64,000 nucleotides of DNA from M55B167 sp046482825 (lineage in GTDB: Bacteria; Verrucomicrobiota; Kiritimatiellia; RFP12; UBA1067). Position numbers and translations under genes: made by a program. The stretch covers positions 1-64,000 of the forward strand of contig JAWOEI010000079.1 of assembly GCA_046482825.1 (NCBI GenBank). The letters run 5' to 3'. Position 1 is the first letter of the stretch; every line of letters begins with the position of its first letter. Below the pieces are notes generated by a model that saw only the letters and a program-made list of their open reading frames with translations, had not been told where the DNA came from and ran no database searches. This document shows, piece after piece, positions 39,881 to 49,669 of the stretch.

Positions 39881-41284
39881 TTACCCGACCTCTATTTCCT
39901 CCTCAGGGTAACGGATGCGTTCGACAATCTTTCTGTTTCCTATGAGCAAAGCGGCTGTCATCGGCCCCAGTCTGCCCACATACATGCAGACCATTATAAT
40001 AAACTCTCCCATACGGGACAATGTCGGTGTTGTATCCATGGACAGTCCGACAGTGGCAAAAGCCGATACAGTTTCAAAAAAAAGATTGCTGGCTCTGCCC
40101 GGAGTTTCCGGTTGTTCGGAGTGCAGAAGTAAAGCGTAGGCGCATAGAACGCCGAAAAGAAACAGAAGAAAAATAATTATTGCCTCACGGACAACTCTCG
40201 GAGGAACGCACCGATGGGCGATAATCGTCTGGCTGCGGCCCTTGCAGATAGAGATGATTGTCATTATCAGAACAAAAAGTGTTGTGGTTTTAATGCCTCC
40301 AGCTGCTGACCCGGGCGAGCCGCCTACAAACATGAGAAGGGATGTTGTAAAACGGGTTGATTCGTGAAGTTCTGTCATCGGTACAGCGTTGAATCCCGCT
40401 GTACGCGGAGTCATGGCCTGAAAAAAAGATGTGCATATTTTATTGTGCAACATAGGAATATCTCCGAGAGTATTATCCCATTCCTGGAAAAGAATCAGTA
40501 CTGTGCTCACAGACAATAGCACCAGGGTTGATAAAAGTACAACCCGGGAATGCAGACTTATCCGTCCGCGCGTCATCAGGTTCCGCCGCCATAACTTAAG
40601 CTGTGTTATGTTAAAAATCACAATAAACCCCAGACCTCCGGTTATAACCAGGGCGGAAACGGTCAGCATATATACAGGAGAATTCTGAAAATATACCAGA
40701 CTGCTGCTGTGCAGCGAGAAACCGGCATTACAGAATGCGCTTATTGAATGAAAAACTGCATAATAAATGGGTTTGGCTGCTCCGTTTCCCATAAGATCCG
40801 CATATTCCTCCGGCGGAAAAAGGTAACACTGCCATAACAGAATTGCCCCAGTGGCCTCAAATAACAGAGTAAAAATGATGGTAAGTTTGAGCAATGACCG
40901 CAGACTGTACGCATCGTCTGTGCCGTATGTATTCATGAGCACATTTTCGCTTTGAAGAGAAAGTCTCTGACCGACAACAACCAGGAGGAAAGTTCCTATT
41001 GTCATTATGCCCAGTCCTCCCAGCTGAATAAGCATAAGCACGACAAGCTGACCGAAAAGGGTCAGTTCCGTGCCTATATCAATAACAGTCAGTCCTGTAA
41101 CACACACAGCACTGGTTGCCGTGAAAAATGCGGATAACGGCTGCAGAGAACCATCAGCAACACTGGCAAAAGGAAGCATCAGTAAAAAGGCGCCGATCAC
41201 AATGGCGGCAAAGAACACGCCTGCGGCAATCCACTGAGGCGGAAGGGCTCTTTTTGTATTTTTATCAGCAAGGTTTATTTTCAC
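39881..41284 (-). CDS. trkH: TrkH/KtrB family potassium transporter
   Basis: 467 residues with eight or more membrane helices in four channel-like repeats. The selectivity-filter turns are visible: 'FTATSAVCVTGLTVID', 'FHSISAFCNAGFSLHS', 'AMTPRTAGFNAVPM' and 'ETVSAFATVGLSMDTT'. It moves K+ (often with Na+ or H+) across the inner membrane together with the downstream RCK subunit. The length is in the TrkH/KtrB range. Confidence 0.94.
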   Translation of the reverse strand: MKINLADKNTKRALPPQWIAAGVFFAAIVIGAFLLMLPFASVADGSLQPLSAFFTATSAVCVTGLTVIDIGTELTLFGQLVVLMLIQLGGLGIMTIGTFLLVVVGQRLSLQSENVLMNTYGTDDAYSLRSLLKLTIIFTLLFEATGAILLWQCYLFPPEEYADLMGNGAAKPIYYAVFHSISAFCNAGFSLHSSSLVYFQNSPVYMLTVSALVITGGLGFIVIFNITQLKLWRRNLMTRGRISLHSRVVLLSTLVLLSVSTVLILFQEWDNTLGDIPMLHNKICTSFFQAMTPRTAGFNAVPMTELHESTRFTTSLLMFVGGSPGSAAGGIKTTTLFVLIMTIISICKGRSQTIIAHRCVPPRVVREAIIIFLLFLFGVLCAYALLLHSEQPETPGRASNLFFETVSAFATVGLSMDTTPTLSRMGEFIIMVCMYVGRLGPMTAALLIGNRKIVERIRYPEEEIEVG

Positions 41285-41376
41285 ATCACCCCAGAGTCTG
41301 CCACATTTTTATAAAAGGCGCAATTTCGAAACTTGCCGGATGTGACATAGCATCCTGTTATGCATTCTGCACCATG

Positions 41377-43167
41377 TCAGGCTTCACCTGCCTCAACGGC
41401 GCGTTCCTCAATGAAAGTCCAGCGTTCAAAGAGTTCTTCCAGCTCGGTTTCCGCCCGGGGCAGGCGTTCGGATGTTCTTTCAGCCTTTTCAGGATCATTC
41501 TGATATACCATAGGGTCAGAAATTATCTCATGCAGTTCTGCTATTTCCTTTTCCAGACGCTCAATACGGCCAGGAAGCTCTTCACGTTCACATTTTTCTC
41601 TGTAACTTAAACGTATATTCTTTTTCGGCTTTTTATTGCGTTGCGGCTTTTCTTTTTTCGGAGGAGATGGTTCTTGCGTCCGGCGCTGAGTCAGCCAGTC
41701 ACTGTAACCGCCCGGATACATACCGACATTCCCGCAGCCTTCCAGAACAAGAGTACCGGTAACAACATTGTCCAGAAAAGAGCGGTCATGACTGACAAGC
41801 AGCAGGGTGCCCTGATAATTCGCCAGCTGTTCTTCCAGCAGTTCCAGAGTCTCCACATCAAGGTCATTGGTCGGTTCATCCATGACAAGCAGATTGCCAG
41901 GACGTGTAAAGAGTTTTGCCAGCAAGAGACGGGCCTTTTCTCCTCCTGAAAGGGCGCCGACGCGTGTCCGTGCCCGTTCGGCTGAAAACAGAAACTCTTC
42001 CAGATAACCGTAAACATGTTTGCGGTGACCGTTTATAACAACTTCATCGCGGTCTTCCGCGATATTTTCAATAATACTTCTGTTCAGATCCAGTCTGCTG
42101 CGCAACTGATCAAGAAAAGCCATCTCTATACGGGTGCCGAGTTTTATTTCTCCTGAATCCGGTTTCAACCGGCCGCAGAGCAAATTGATCAGCGTAGTCT
42201 TGCCGGATCCGTTCGGACCGATAATTCCGATTCTTTCTCCGCGGATGATCTTTGCGGAGAAATCTTTGATCACAGGGGGGGTGTCAGGCCATGCGTATGA
42301 TGCGTTTTCAATTTTTATCACCTGTTCACCGGAAAAGCTGGCTGAATTGATATTCAATTTACTTACGCCTGTTTCCCTCCGCCTCTGCCGGAACTGATCT
42401 CGCAGACTTTCGAGTGAGCTGACACGTCCTTCGTTACGTGTCCGCCGGGCTTTGACACCCTTACGCAGCCAGGCCTCCTCCCTTGCGAGCAGTTTGCCTT
42501 TGCGTTCCCAGTAAACAGCTTCATCATTGAGGAGTTCCTGCTTGCGTTGCAGAAAGGTTCTGTAATCGCAATTCCATCCTGAAAGCTCTCCGCGATCAAG
42601 ATCCAGCACCTTATTTGCCACACCTTGCAGAAATGAACGGTCATGGGTTACAAACAATGTGGCGAAGCGGCTGCGCTGCAGATGTTTTTCCAGCCATTCA
42701 ATGGTGGCTATATCCAGATGATTGGTAGGTTCATCCAGTAACAGCAGGTGAGGTTCAGCAGCCAGGGCCCTTGCCAGAAGAACACGACGGCGCATACCTC
42801 CTGACAGGTTGCTGAATGTCGCATTTCCCTCAATTCCCAGTTCAGTCAGATAACGCTGTGCACCGGGATGGTTTTCCTGCTTTCCGACATGCGTTATTCC
42901 GGCATCAACAATTTCTTCTGCTGTGCCGGGCATATCGGCGGGAACGTCCTGTGAAAGTGTCGCAACACGTAGGTCAGGCTGACGGATGATCTTTCCGCTG
43001 TCCGGTTCCAGGTCTCCGCTGAGTATTTTGAGCAATGTTGATTTTCCTTCTCCATTCCGCCCGGTAACGCAGGCCCGCTCTCCGCTCTCTATATTAAGAG
43101 TTATGTTATCGAGAACAACCGGTCCGCCGAACTGGATGGAGACCTCTTTTAAACTGATTAATGCCAT
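41377..43167 (-). CDS. uup: ABC-F family ATPase (Uup-like)
   Basis: 596 residues with two ATP-binding cassettes and no membrane segment. Cassette 1 has GRNGEGKST, 'LSGGMRRRVLLARAL' and 'LLLDEPTNHLD'. Cassette 2 has GPNGSGKTT, 'LSGGEKARLLLAKLF' and 'LLVMDEPTNDLD'. A basic linker and a C-terminal coiled coil ('CEREELPGRIERLEKEIAEL') follow, as in Uup. ABC-F proteins act on the ribosome or, for Uup, on branched DNA. It is divergent from polA. Confidence 0.92.
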   Translation of the reverse strand: MALISLKEVSIQFGGPVVLDNITLNIESGERACVTGRNGEGKSTLLKILSGDLEPDSGKIIRQPDLRVATLSQDVPADMPGTAEEIVDAGITHVGKQENHPGAQRYLTELGIEGNATFSNLSGGMRRRVLLARALAAEPHLLLLDEPTNHLDIATIEWLEKHLQRSRFATLFVTHDRSFLQGVANKVLDLDRGELSGWNCDYRTFLQRKQELLNDEAVYWERKGKLLAREEAWLRKGVKARRTRNEGRVSSLESLRDQFRQRRRETGVSKLNINSASFSGEQVIKIENASYAWPDTPPVIKDFSAKIIRGERIGIIGPNGSGKTTLINLLCGRLKPDSGEIKLGTRIEMAFLDQLRSRLDLNRSIIENIAEDRDEVVINGHRKHVYGYLEEFLFSAERARTRVGALSGGEKARLLLAKLFTRPGNLLVMDEPTNDLDVETLELLEEQLANYQGTLLLVSHDRSFLDNVVTGTLVLEGCGNVGMYPGGYSDWLTQRRTQEPSPPKKEKPQRNKKPKKNIRLSYREKCEREELPGRIERLEKEIAELHEIISDPMVYQNDPEKAERTSERLPRAETELEELFERWTFIEERAVEAGEA

Positions 43168-43230
43168 AGGCGCGTATTATATCATCAGATCTGAAATATA
43201 CCCGTTGAAAAAGCAGTTTGCAGTTTCTTT

Positions 43231-43258
43231 TTGTGTTTTAACGGAAATCGGTTATAAT
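43231..43258 (+). promoter_or_regulatory. probable sigma-70 promoter of polA
   Basis: TTGTGT (43231-43236), a 16-base spacer and a consensus TATAAT (43253-43258) lie 46 bases before the polA start codon, in the divergent region shared with the ABC-F gene. Confidence 0.6.
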
Positions 43259-43304
43259 CACGGAAGATTTTAATTCATAACCTCATCATATCGGAGCGTA
43301 TCCT

Positions 43305-46037
43305 TTGAGCAGTCAGAATAACAAACTTTTTGTCATTGATGTAATGCCCCTCCTCTACAGGGGGCACTTTGTGTTTCTACGAAATCCCCGTATGACAAGT
43401 GACGGTATAAACACTTCTTCTCTGTTTGTTTTCGCTTCATCGCTGATGCAGCTGCTGGATGAATATAATCCCACACATGTGGCACTGGCATTTGATTCAC
43501 GTACAAAAACATTCCGCCATGAAATTTACTCTGAATACAAGGCTAAGCGCGAGAAACTGCCGGAAGATATCGCTACCGGCATCGAAATGGCTCTTGAGCT
43601 GGCGGATGCCTTGCGCATTCCTTCTGTAAGAGTGGACGGATATGAGGCCGATGATGTAATGGGCACTCTTTCGCGTATGGCGGTGGAAGCAGGCTGGGAA
43701 GCCTGGCTTTCCACACCTGATAAGGATATTGCCCAGCTGGTTGCCCCCGGCATTTATCTTCACCGTCCCGGCAAATCCGGTGCGACATCGGAAGTTTACG
43801 ATGAAGCCGGAGTCTGTGAAAACTGGGGAATCAGTTCTGTTCCGCAGATGATAGATCTGCTGGGCCTGGCTGGCGATACTTCTGATAATATACCGGGCAT
43901 ACCCGGTGTAGGGGAAAAGACCGCACAGAAGCTTCTAGCGGAATACGGTACACTTGAAAATGTTCTGGCGCACTCGGCTGATCTGAAAGGAAAGCTGGCA
44001 GAAAAAGTGCGTGACGGGGCTGAATCCGCCCGGCTGAGTTATGATCTGGTACGCATCAGACGTGATATTCCTCTGGGAGTTGAACTCGATGATCTCGAAC
44101 GCGGCCGGCCGGATCAGGAAAAAATCCTGAATGTTCTCCGAAAATACGAACTCAATACTATAGGCAAACGTATGTTCGGCGAGTCCTATGCTGCGGGCTC
44201 TACGGATGGAAACAAAATAAAAAATCTTTATGATATTGAGCATACCTACAGCTGCGTGAAAGATGAAACGCAGCTATCCGCTCTTATGTCGGTTCTGGAA
44301 TCAAAATCAGTCTGGGCTTTTGATACGGAAACCAACGGACTCGACCCTCGTCATGATTCGCTCGTGGGACTCTCTTTCGCAACGGAGCCGGGACGCGCCT
44401 GGTATGTGCCCGTGCCTGCAGACCGCTCTGAATGCCGCGCCTTTCTGGAAAAATTCAAGTCTCTTTTTGAAAATGAATCCATTACAAAACTGGGGCATAA
44501 CGTCAAATTTGATATATCCATGCTGATGCAGTACGGTATTTCTGTGAAAGGTCCTGTGCATGACAGCATGCTTGCTCATTATGTACTTGATGCCGCTGAC
44601 AGACATGGAATGGATTATTTGGCCAGGCAAATTCTGAACTATGAAACCATTCCCATTTCTTCACTCATAGGCGAAAAGAAACGAGGTAAAGAACAACTGA
44701 AAATGGGAGAACTCCCGCCGGATAAGATCTGCGATTATGCCGCTGAAGATGCCGATGTAACTCTGCGCCTGGATGCAGTACTGCGGAAAAAAGCGGAGGA
44801 TGAAGGCTGCATTACGGCTCTTAGGGAAAGCGAAGAACCACTGATCCGTGTTCTGGCTGAAATGGAATACGAGGGAGTGCGCATAGATGACAAAGCTCTG
44901 CGTGAATACGGACACGAACTGGACAGGGAGCTGTTGCAGCTCGAAATAGAAATACGGGATATGGGCGGCGGAAATTTCAGCCCGTCCTCTCCGAAACAGC
45001 TGGGAGAAGTTCTCTTTGACCGACTGAAACTGGATGACAAAGCTAAACGTACCGCAAGCGGACAATTTGCTACGGGCGAAAGTGTTCTGATGAAAATACG
45101 CGACAGGCATCCTATTATCAACAAGGTGCTCGATTACCGCGCGTGTAGCAAGCTTAAGTCCACTTATGTGGATAAGCTGCCTCAGTGGATAGACCCTGCA
45201 ACGGGACGTGTGCATACAAGTTTCAGTCAGGCCCAGACAGAAACCGGACGTCTCTCTTCTTCAGGTCCTAATCTGCAGAATATTCCTGTGCGTACAGAGC
45301 GGGGGCGTCACATACGCGCCGCTTTTGTGGCACGGGATGCAAACCACCTTTTAATGTCCGCTGACTACTCTCAGATAGAATTGCGTATTATGGCCGCGTT
45401 CAGCCGTGACCCCGCCATGCTGGAATCTTTCCGTAAAAATCTGGATGTTCACAGGGAAACAGCAGCCCGTGTCTATAATATGATGCCGGAACTTGTTACA
45501 GATGAAATGCGCAACGCAGCAAAAATGGTGAATTTCGGGATTATCTACGGAATATCGGCGTACGGATTGTCACAACGCCTGAATATATCCCGCAAGGCAG
45601 CTGCGGATTTGATCGACAATTACTTTATCAAATATCCGGGCGTGAAGAAGTATATGGACAAATCAATCGCGGCTGCCAGAGAAAAAGGCTATGCGGAAAC
45701 CCTTTTAAAACGCCGCCGGTATCTGCGCGACATTAATTCGCGCAACGGCACAACACGGCAGGGAGCGGAACGCAATGCCATCAACACTCCGATTCAGGGA
45801 ACTTCCGCTGATCTTATCAAGCTGGCCATGGTAAAAATGGACAGGGCACTGAAAAAACGCGGTCTAAAAACAAAGATGGTGCTGCAGATTCACGATGAGC
45901 TCCTGTTTGATGTGCCGCGCAATGAGGTGGATGAGGTGCGGAATCTGGTTGCGGAAATTATGTCCGGAGTATATGATATAGGGGTTCTTATGAATGTCAC
46001 AGTCGGGGTTGGGGATAACTGGCTGGAGGCGCATTAG
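43305..46037 (+). CDS. polA: DNA polymerase I
   Basis: Replication and repair polymerase, 910 residues. The 5'-3' exonuclease is at 1-300 ('FVIDVMPLLYRGHFV', 'GDTSDNIPGIPGVGEKTAQK'). The 3'-5' exonuclease at about 325-500 has intact motif residues ('WAFDTETNGLD', 'GHNVKFDISMLM', 'YAAEDADVTLRL'), so proofreading is probably active. In the polymerase domain, motif A is 'SADYSQIELRI', the O helix is 'NAAKMVNFGIIYGIS', and motif C is 'QIHDELLFDV'. The start is TTG at 43305; no better start gives the N-terminal strand. It is divergent from the ABC-F gene. Confidence 0.97.
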   Translation: MSSQNNKLFVIDVMPLLYRGHFVFLRNPRMTSDGINTSSLFVFASSLMQLLDEYNPTHVALAFDSRTKTFRHEIYSEYKAKREKLPEDIATGIEMALELADALRIPSVRVDGYEADDVMGTLSRMAVEAGWEAWLSTPDKDIAQLVAPGIYLHRPGKSGATSEVYDEAGVCENWGISSVPQMIDLLGLAGDTSDNIPGIPGVGEKTAQKLLAEYGTLENVLAHSADLKGKLAEKVRDGAESARLSYDLVRIRRDIPLGVELDDLERGRPDQEKILNVLRKYELNTIGKRMFGESYAAGSTDGNKIKNLYDIEHTYSCVKDETQLSALMSVLESKSVWAFDTETNGLDPRHDSLVGLSFATEPGRAWYVPVPADRSECRAFLEKFKSLFENESITKLGHNVKFDISMLMQYGISVKGPVHDSMLAHYVLDAADRHGMDYLARQILNYETIPISSLIGEKKRGKEQLKMGELPPDKICDYAAEDADVTLRLDAVLRKKAEDEGCITALRESEEPLIRVLAEMEYEGVRIDDKALREYGHELDRELLQLEIEIRDMGGGNFSPSSPKQLGEVLFDRLKLDDKAKRTASGQFATGESVLMKIRDRHPIINKVLDYRACSKLKSTYVDKLPQWIDPATGRVHTSFSQAQTETGRLSSSGPNLQNIPVRTERGRHIRAAFVARDANHLLMSADYSQIELRIMAAFSRDPAMLESFRKNLDVHRETAARVYNMMPELVTDEMRNAAKMVNFGIIYGISAYGLSQRLNISRKAAADLIDNYFIKYPGVKKYMDKSIAAAREKGYAETLLKRRRYLRDINSRNGTTRQGAERNAINTPIQGTSADLIKLAMVKMDRALKKRGLKTKMVLQIHDELLFDVPRNEVDEVRNLVAEIMSGVYDIGVLMNVTVGVGDNWLEAH

Positions 46038-46137
46038 CAGCCTGACGGACGGCTTGCTGAACACGGCGCTGTGCTGAACCGACTGCACTCCGAGCCGTTG
46101 AAACAATCGTCACACATTATTCTGAAAAAGGAAACTG

Positions 46138-47997
46138 ATGAAAAAATATCTGCTGTTTACATTGCTGTTGTTGACCGGCCGGCTTCCAGCCGCTACGTTT
46201 ATGCTGGAGACCGAAGATTTTGCCGAAAAAGGGGGGTGGGTCGTTGACCAACAGTTCATGGATCAGATGGGGTCGCCTTTTCTTTTAGCTCATGGTCTGG
46301 GCAGGCCGGTAAGCGATGCGGTACAGAGTGTAGATATCAAGGAGGCGGGTTCATACCGCGTTCTCGCACGCACACGCAACTGGAATGCGGTCTGGAACAG
46401 TAATGCAGCAGCGGGACGTTTCCAGGTGCTGATCAACGGAAAAGTATGTGGAGAGGAACTCGGCGGCAAGGGAGCCAACTGGCATTGGCAGGAGGCTGGA
46501 TGTATAAAACTCAAAGAAGGTGCAGCTGAAATATCACTCCATGATCTTACAGGATTTGACGGACGTTGCGATGCGATAATTCTGACAGATGACAGAACTT
46601 TTGTTCCGCCCGATGATATCGTAAAGCTTGAGGATTTCCGCTACGAATGCGGTGCTCTTAAAATGCCCGTCGGTGATAAGAAATTTGATCTGGTTGTTTC
46701 CGGCGGCGGTGTGGCGGGGGTCTGTGCAGCAGTATCCGCGGCGCGTCTCGGCCTGAAGGTTGCCCTGGTACAGGACCGTCCTGTCTGGGGAGGTAATAAC
46801 AGTTCCGAGGTGCGGGTACACCTTGGCGGACGCGTCAATATCGGACCGTATCCCGAACTCGGTGATGTCGTCAATGAAGTAGGTCCCGCCAGAAGCGGCA
46901 ATGCCCGCCCCGCAGCTTGGTACGAAGATGAGCGTAAAAAGGCGGTTGTTAATGCCGAAAAGAATATAACACAGTTTCTTAATACCCGTGCAGTCCGTGT
47001 GGAGACGGAGGGATCGCGTATTAAAGCGGTTATCGGGCGTCATATAGAAACCGGAACCGAAACCCGTTTTACCGCTCCGCTGTTCGCCGACTGTACCGGT
47101 GACGGGTGCGTGGGAATCGCTGCAGGTGCTGAATACCATTACGGCCGCGAAGCGCGTTCCGAGTTCAATGAGCCCACGGCTCCCGAAAAATCCGATTCCA
47201 TGACAATGGGATCTTCAGTTCAATGGTACTCCAATGAAAGAGATGCGGATGTTGATTTTCCCGATATAAAATGGGGGCTGGATTTCAATGATGAAAACTG
47301 CGAGAACGTTAAAATGGGCGAGTGGACCTGGGAAACAGGTATGAAATATCATCAGGTGGATGATTTCGAACGTGTGCGCGACTACGGAATGATGGTTGTT
47401 TTTTCCAACTGGTCACACTTGAAAAATCACTCCCGCTATAAAGAACGTTACACAAAAAGCTCGCTCGACTGGGTGGCATACGTTGCCGGGAAGCGTGAGT
47501 CATACCGGTTGACGGGTGATCTGATACTTACAGAGAATGATTTGATAAAGGATATCATCTATTCTGATGGCACGGCCTCTTCCACATGGACTATTGATCT
47601 GCACTATCCTGATCCGGAAAATACAGAAAACTTTCCCGGAGAGGAATTCAAATCCATCTGCAAGCATATACCTATATATCCCTATCCGATTCCCTATCGC
47701 TGTCTTTATTCAAAAAATGTGGATAATCTATTTATGGCGGGACGCAACATCAGTGTGACTCATGTTGCCCTGGGAACAGTACGGGTGATGCGGACAACAG
47801 GCATGATGGGCGAGGTTGTCGGTATGGCCGCTTCTATCTGCGTCAAAAACACTTGTAAACCGCGCGGAGTTTATGAAAAACATCTGGCGGACCTCAGAAA
47901 ACTGATGAAGAACGGTGTCGGACTAGGAGGCGATCATCCGCCGCAGACTTACAACATGGGACGTTGTAAAAAACGCGAAACACCGCTTGAACTGTGA
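46138..47997 (+). CDS. exported FAD-dependent oxidoreductase with N-terminal beta-sandwich
   Basis: 619 residues. A Sec signal peptide is at 1-18 ('KKYLLFTLLLLTGRLPAA'). The next 150 residues ('FMLETEDFAEKGGWVVDQQF' to 'AIILTDD') form a carbohydrate-binding-like beta sandwich. From about 182 is the FAD-dependent oxidoreductase domain: 'LVVSGGGVAGVCAAVSAARL' dinucleotide fold, 'RPVWGGNNSSEVRVH', 'CTGDGCVGIAAGA' and the C-terminal 'NLFMAGRNISVTHVA'. The family is abundant in Lentisphaerota and Planctomycetota beside polysaccharide or glycoside metabolism genes; the substrate is unknown. A ribosome-binding site (AAAAGGAAA) precedes the ATG. Confidence 0.88.
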   Translation: MKKYLLFTLLLLTGRLPAATFMLETEDFAEKGGWVVDQQFMDQMGSPFLLAHGLGRPVSDAVQSVDIKEAGSYRVLARTRNWNAVWNSNAAAGRFQVLINGKVCGEELGGKGANWHWQEAGCIKLKEGAAEISLHDLTGFDGRCDAIILTDDRTFVPPDDIVKLEDFRYECGALKMPVGDKKFDLVVSGGGVAGVCAAVSAARLGLKVALVQDRPVWGGNNSSEVRVHLGGRVNIGPYPELGDVVNEVGPARSGNARPAAWYEDERKKAVVNAEKNITQFLNTRAVRVETEGSRIKAVIGRHIETGTETRFTAPLFADCTGDGCVGIAAGAEYHYGREARSEFNEPTAPEKSDSMTMGSSVQWYSNERDADVDFPDIKWGLDFNDENCENVKMGEWTWETGMKYHQVDDFERVRDYGMMVVFSNWSHLKNHSRYKERYTKSSLDWVAYVAGKRESYRLTGDLILTENDLIKDIIYSDGTASSTWTIDLHYPDPENTENFPGEEFKSICKHIPIYPYPIPYRCLYSKNVDNLFMAGRNISVTHVALGTVRVMRTTGMMGEVVGMAASICVKNTCKPRGVYEKHLADLRKLMKNGVGLGGDHPPQTYNMGRCKKRETPLEL

Positions 47998-48098
47998 TTT
48001 ATCGTGCTTTGCACTTTGCAGAAAGCGGAATGTGAAATGAAGAATGTTGATCACTTCGTCTTTAAGGCAGATATGTTTGCCAAAAAGAACAATTCATT

Positions 48099-49043
48099 AT
48101 GCCGAAACATGAGATAGCTATATTTCTGGAGAGCAAAATTCCATGTTTCAGTTTTAAACAGCGACATCTGGAACGGATGAAATGCGAACTGCCTTATGCG
48201 ATTCCGGCATGGTGCCGGAACCGCACAGATTTTCTGAGCGCCCTTCCCCATGCCCGAACAGCGCTTACATGGACATTTGAACAGGAGTGGTTCGATATTG
48301 CGCCTGAACTGTGCAAAATAGGAACACCGGCAGCAGGAAGGGATTTCTTTCATGTCACATCTGTGCCGCCACATATAGAGATCAGAAACGGCACCTTCCA
48401 TGGTTCTGTGATTGCGGAAACAGCTCTGGGCATGCTGCTTGCGGTCAATCGCGGCATACTGAAAGCCTTCAGGCATCAGCTTAATGGTGAACTGTGGCCA
48501 GCAGAATATCTGTTCGACAGCCGTCTGATATATGATTCACATGCTGTCATCATCGGTTTCGGACATATAGGTTCGCACATAGGACACCGACTCAAATCTT
48601 TCGGTGTGCATATCACCGGAATAAAACGCAATGCCGATGTCATTCCTCCTGACTGGTTCGGGAAGGATGATTCCATCAGACCGCCGGAGGATCTGCACCC
48701 GGTCCTGAGTAAGGCCGATCATGTTATCGCGGTACTCCCTTCCGATACCGCAACAGATGGCGTTCTTGGAAGGCAGGAATTTGAGATTATGCCTTCACAT
48801 GCGGTTGTTTATAATTTCGGACGAGGAAACTGCATTGATGAAAAAGCACTGGCCTATGCCCTGCGGAACGGTGTGATTGCCGGCGCGTGTCTGGATGTGT
48901 TTGCGCGGGAACCTTTGAGTGCTGATTCTCCTCTTGCCGATAAAAACCTTCCGGGTCTGTTGCGTATGCCGCATTCATCTGCTTTCTGTGACTCTTATAT
49001 AGACTGTTTTCTAGATGAATTTACTGAGTGGATTAAAAACTGA
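48099..49043 (+). CDS. D-isomer-specific 2-hydroxyacid dehydrogenase family protein
   Basis: 314 residues. The NAD-binding domain has 'AVIIGFGHIGSHIGHRLKSF'. The catalytic residues are all present: Arg in 'NFGRGNCIDEKAL', Glu in 'DVFAREPLSADSPL', and His in 'RMPHSSAF'. These enzymes interconvert 2-keto and D-2-hydroxy acids. The N-terminal substrate domain is short and divergent, so the substrate (glyoxylate, hydroxypyruvate or other) cannot be given. There is no clear ribosome-binding site at the ATG. Confidence 0.88.
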   Translation: MPKHEIAIFLESKIPCFSFKQRHLERMKCELPYAIPAWCRNRTDFLSALPHARTALTWTFEQEWFDIAPELCKIGTPAAGRDFFHVTSVPPHIEIRNGTFHGSVIAETALGMLLAVNRGILKAFRHQLNGELWPAEYLFDSRLIYDSHAVIIGFGHIGSHIGHRLKSFGVHITGIKRNADVIPPDWFGKDDSIRPPEDLHPVLSKADHVIAVLPSDTATDGVLGRQEFEIMPSHAVVYNFGRGNCIDEKALAYALRNGVIAGACLDVFAREPLSADSPLADKNLPGLLRMPHSSAFCDSYIDCFLDEFTEWIKN

Positions 49044-49109
49044 GCTATGTTAAAACCCGTTATTGAGTTGTGATTCATCAGAAAACAACAGCAATCAACA
49101 CTGAATTTT

Positions 49110-49541
49110 ATGCGGAAAATATACAAGATCAAGTCTGTAGAGGAAACCTGGGATGCGGCAGCTGATGTTGCTAAGCTTCTGGTGCCCGGTTCTGTAATGG
49201 CCCTGCACGGAGACCTGGGAGCAGGGAAGACAACTTTTATGCAGGGAATCGCTATGGCTCTGAATATTGACCGTCCTGTGACGAGTCCTACATTCACCCT
49301 CTCCAATGAATATGACGCATCTGGATTTAAACTTGTCCATATGGATCTTTATCGTCTTTCTGGCCCGGATGATCTGCTGGATATAGGTTACTGCGAGCAT
49401 CTGGAGAACGGTGCTGCAGTTGCCCTGGAATGGCCGGAAAGGGCCGGGGAAATGCTGCCCCGTGACACCATTCATGTATTTTTTGAAATCGGTGAGTCCC
49501 CTGAAGAACGTATAGTCAGCATTGTAAAAAATGAAGACTGA
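49110..49541 (+). CDS. tsaE: tRNA threonylcarbamoyladenosine biosynthesis ATPase TsaE
   Basis: P-loop ATPase that works with TsaB and TsaD in the synthesis of t6A at position 37 of ANN-reading tRNAs. The 143 residues have Walker A GDLGAGKTT (34-42), the family's 'SPTFTLSNEYD' and 'HMDLYRLSGPDDLLDIGY'. Length is typical. It lies 66 bases after the dehydrogenase gene, and tsaB and tsaD are not in the window. Confidence 0.95.
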   Translation: MRKIYKIKSVEETWDAAADVAKLLVPGSVMALHGDLGAGKTTFMQGIAMALNIDRPVTSPTFTLSNEYDASGFKLVHMDLYRLSGPDDLLDIGYCEHLENGAAVALEWPERAGEMLPRDTIHVFFEIGESPEERIVSIVKNED

Positions 49542-49595
49542 CTACATGCTCTGCGTCTGCTGATAATACAGCGGCAAACCTCGCGGCGGAACATC

Positions 49596-49616
49596 CGGCA
49601 TGACGCAACCATGCCG
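49596..49616. repeat. 7-bp hairpin between convergent genes
   Basis: CGGCATG (49596-49602) and CATGCCG (49610-49616) around a 7-base loop, in the 128-base gap between tsaE and the aminotransferase. It lacks a T-tract; a rho-independent terminator is not established. Confidence 0.35.
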
Positions 49617-49669
49617 CAGAGAGCGTACATACCGGAAAACTGGCGGCCTGTATTGCAGATTTTACGATA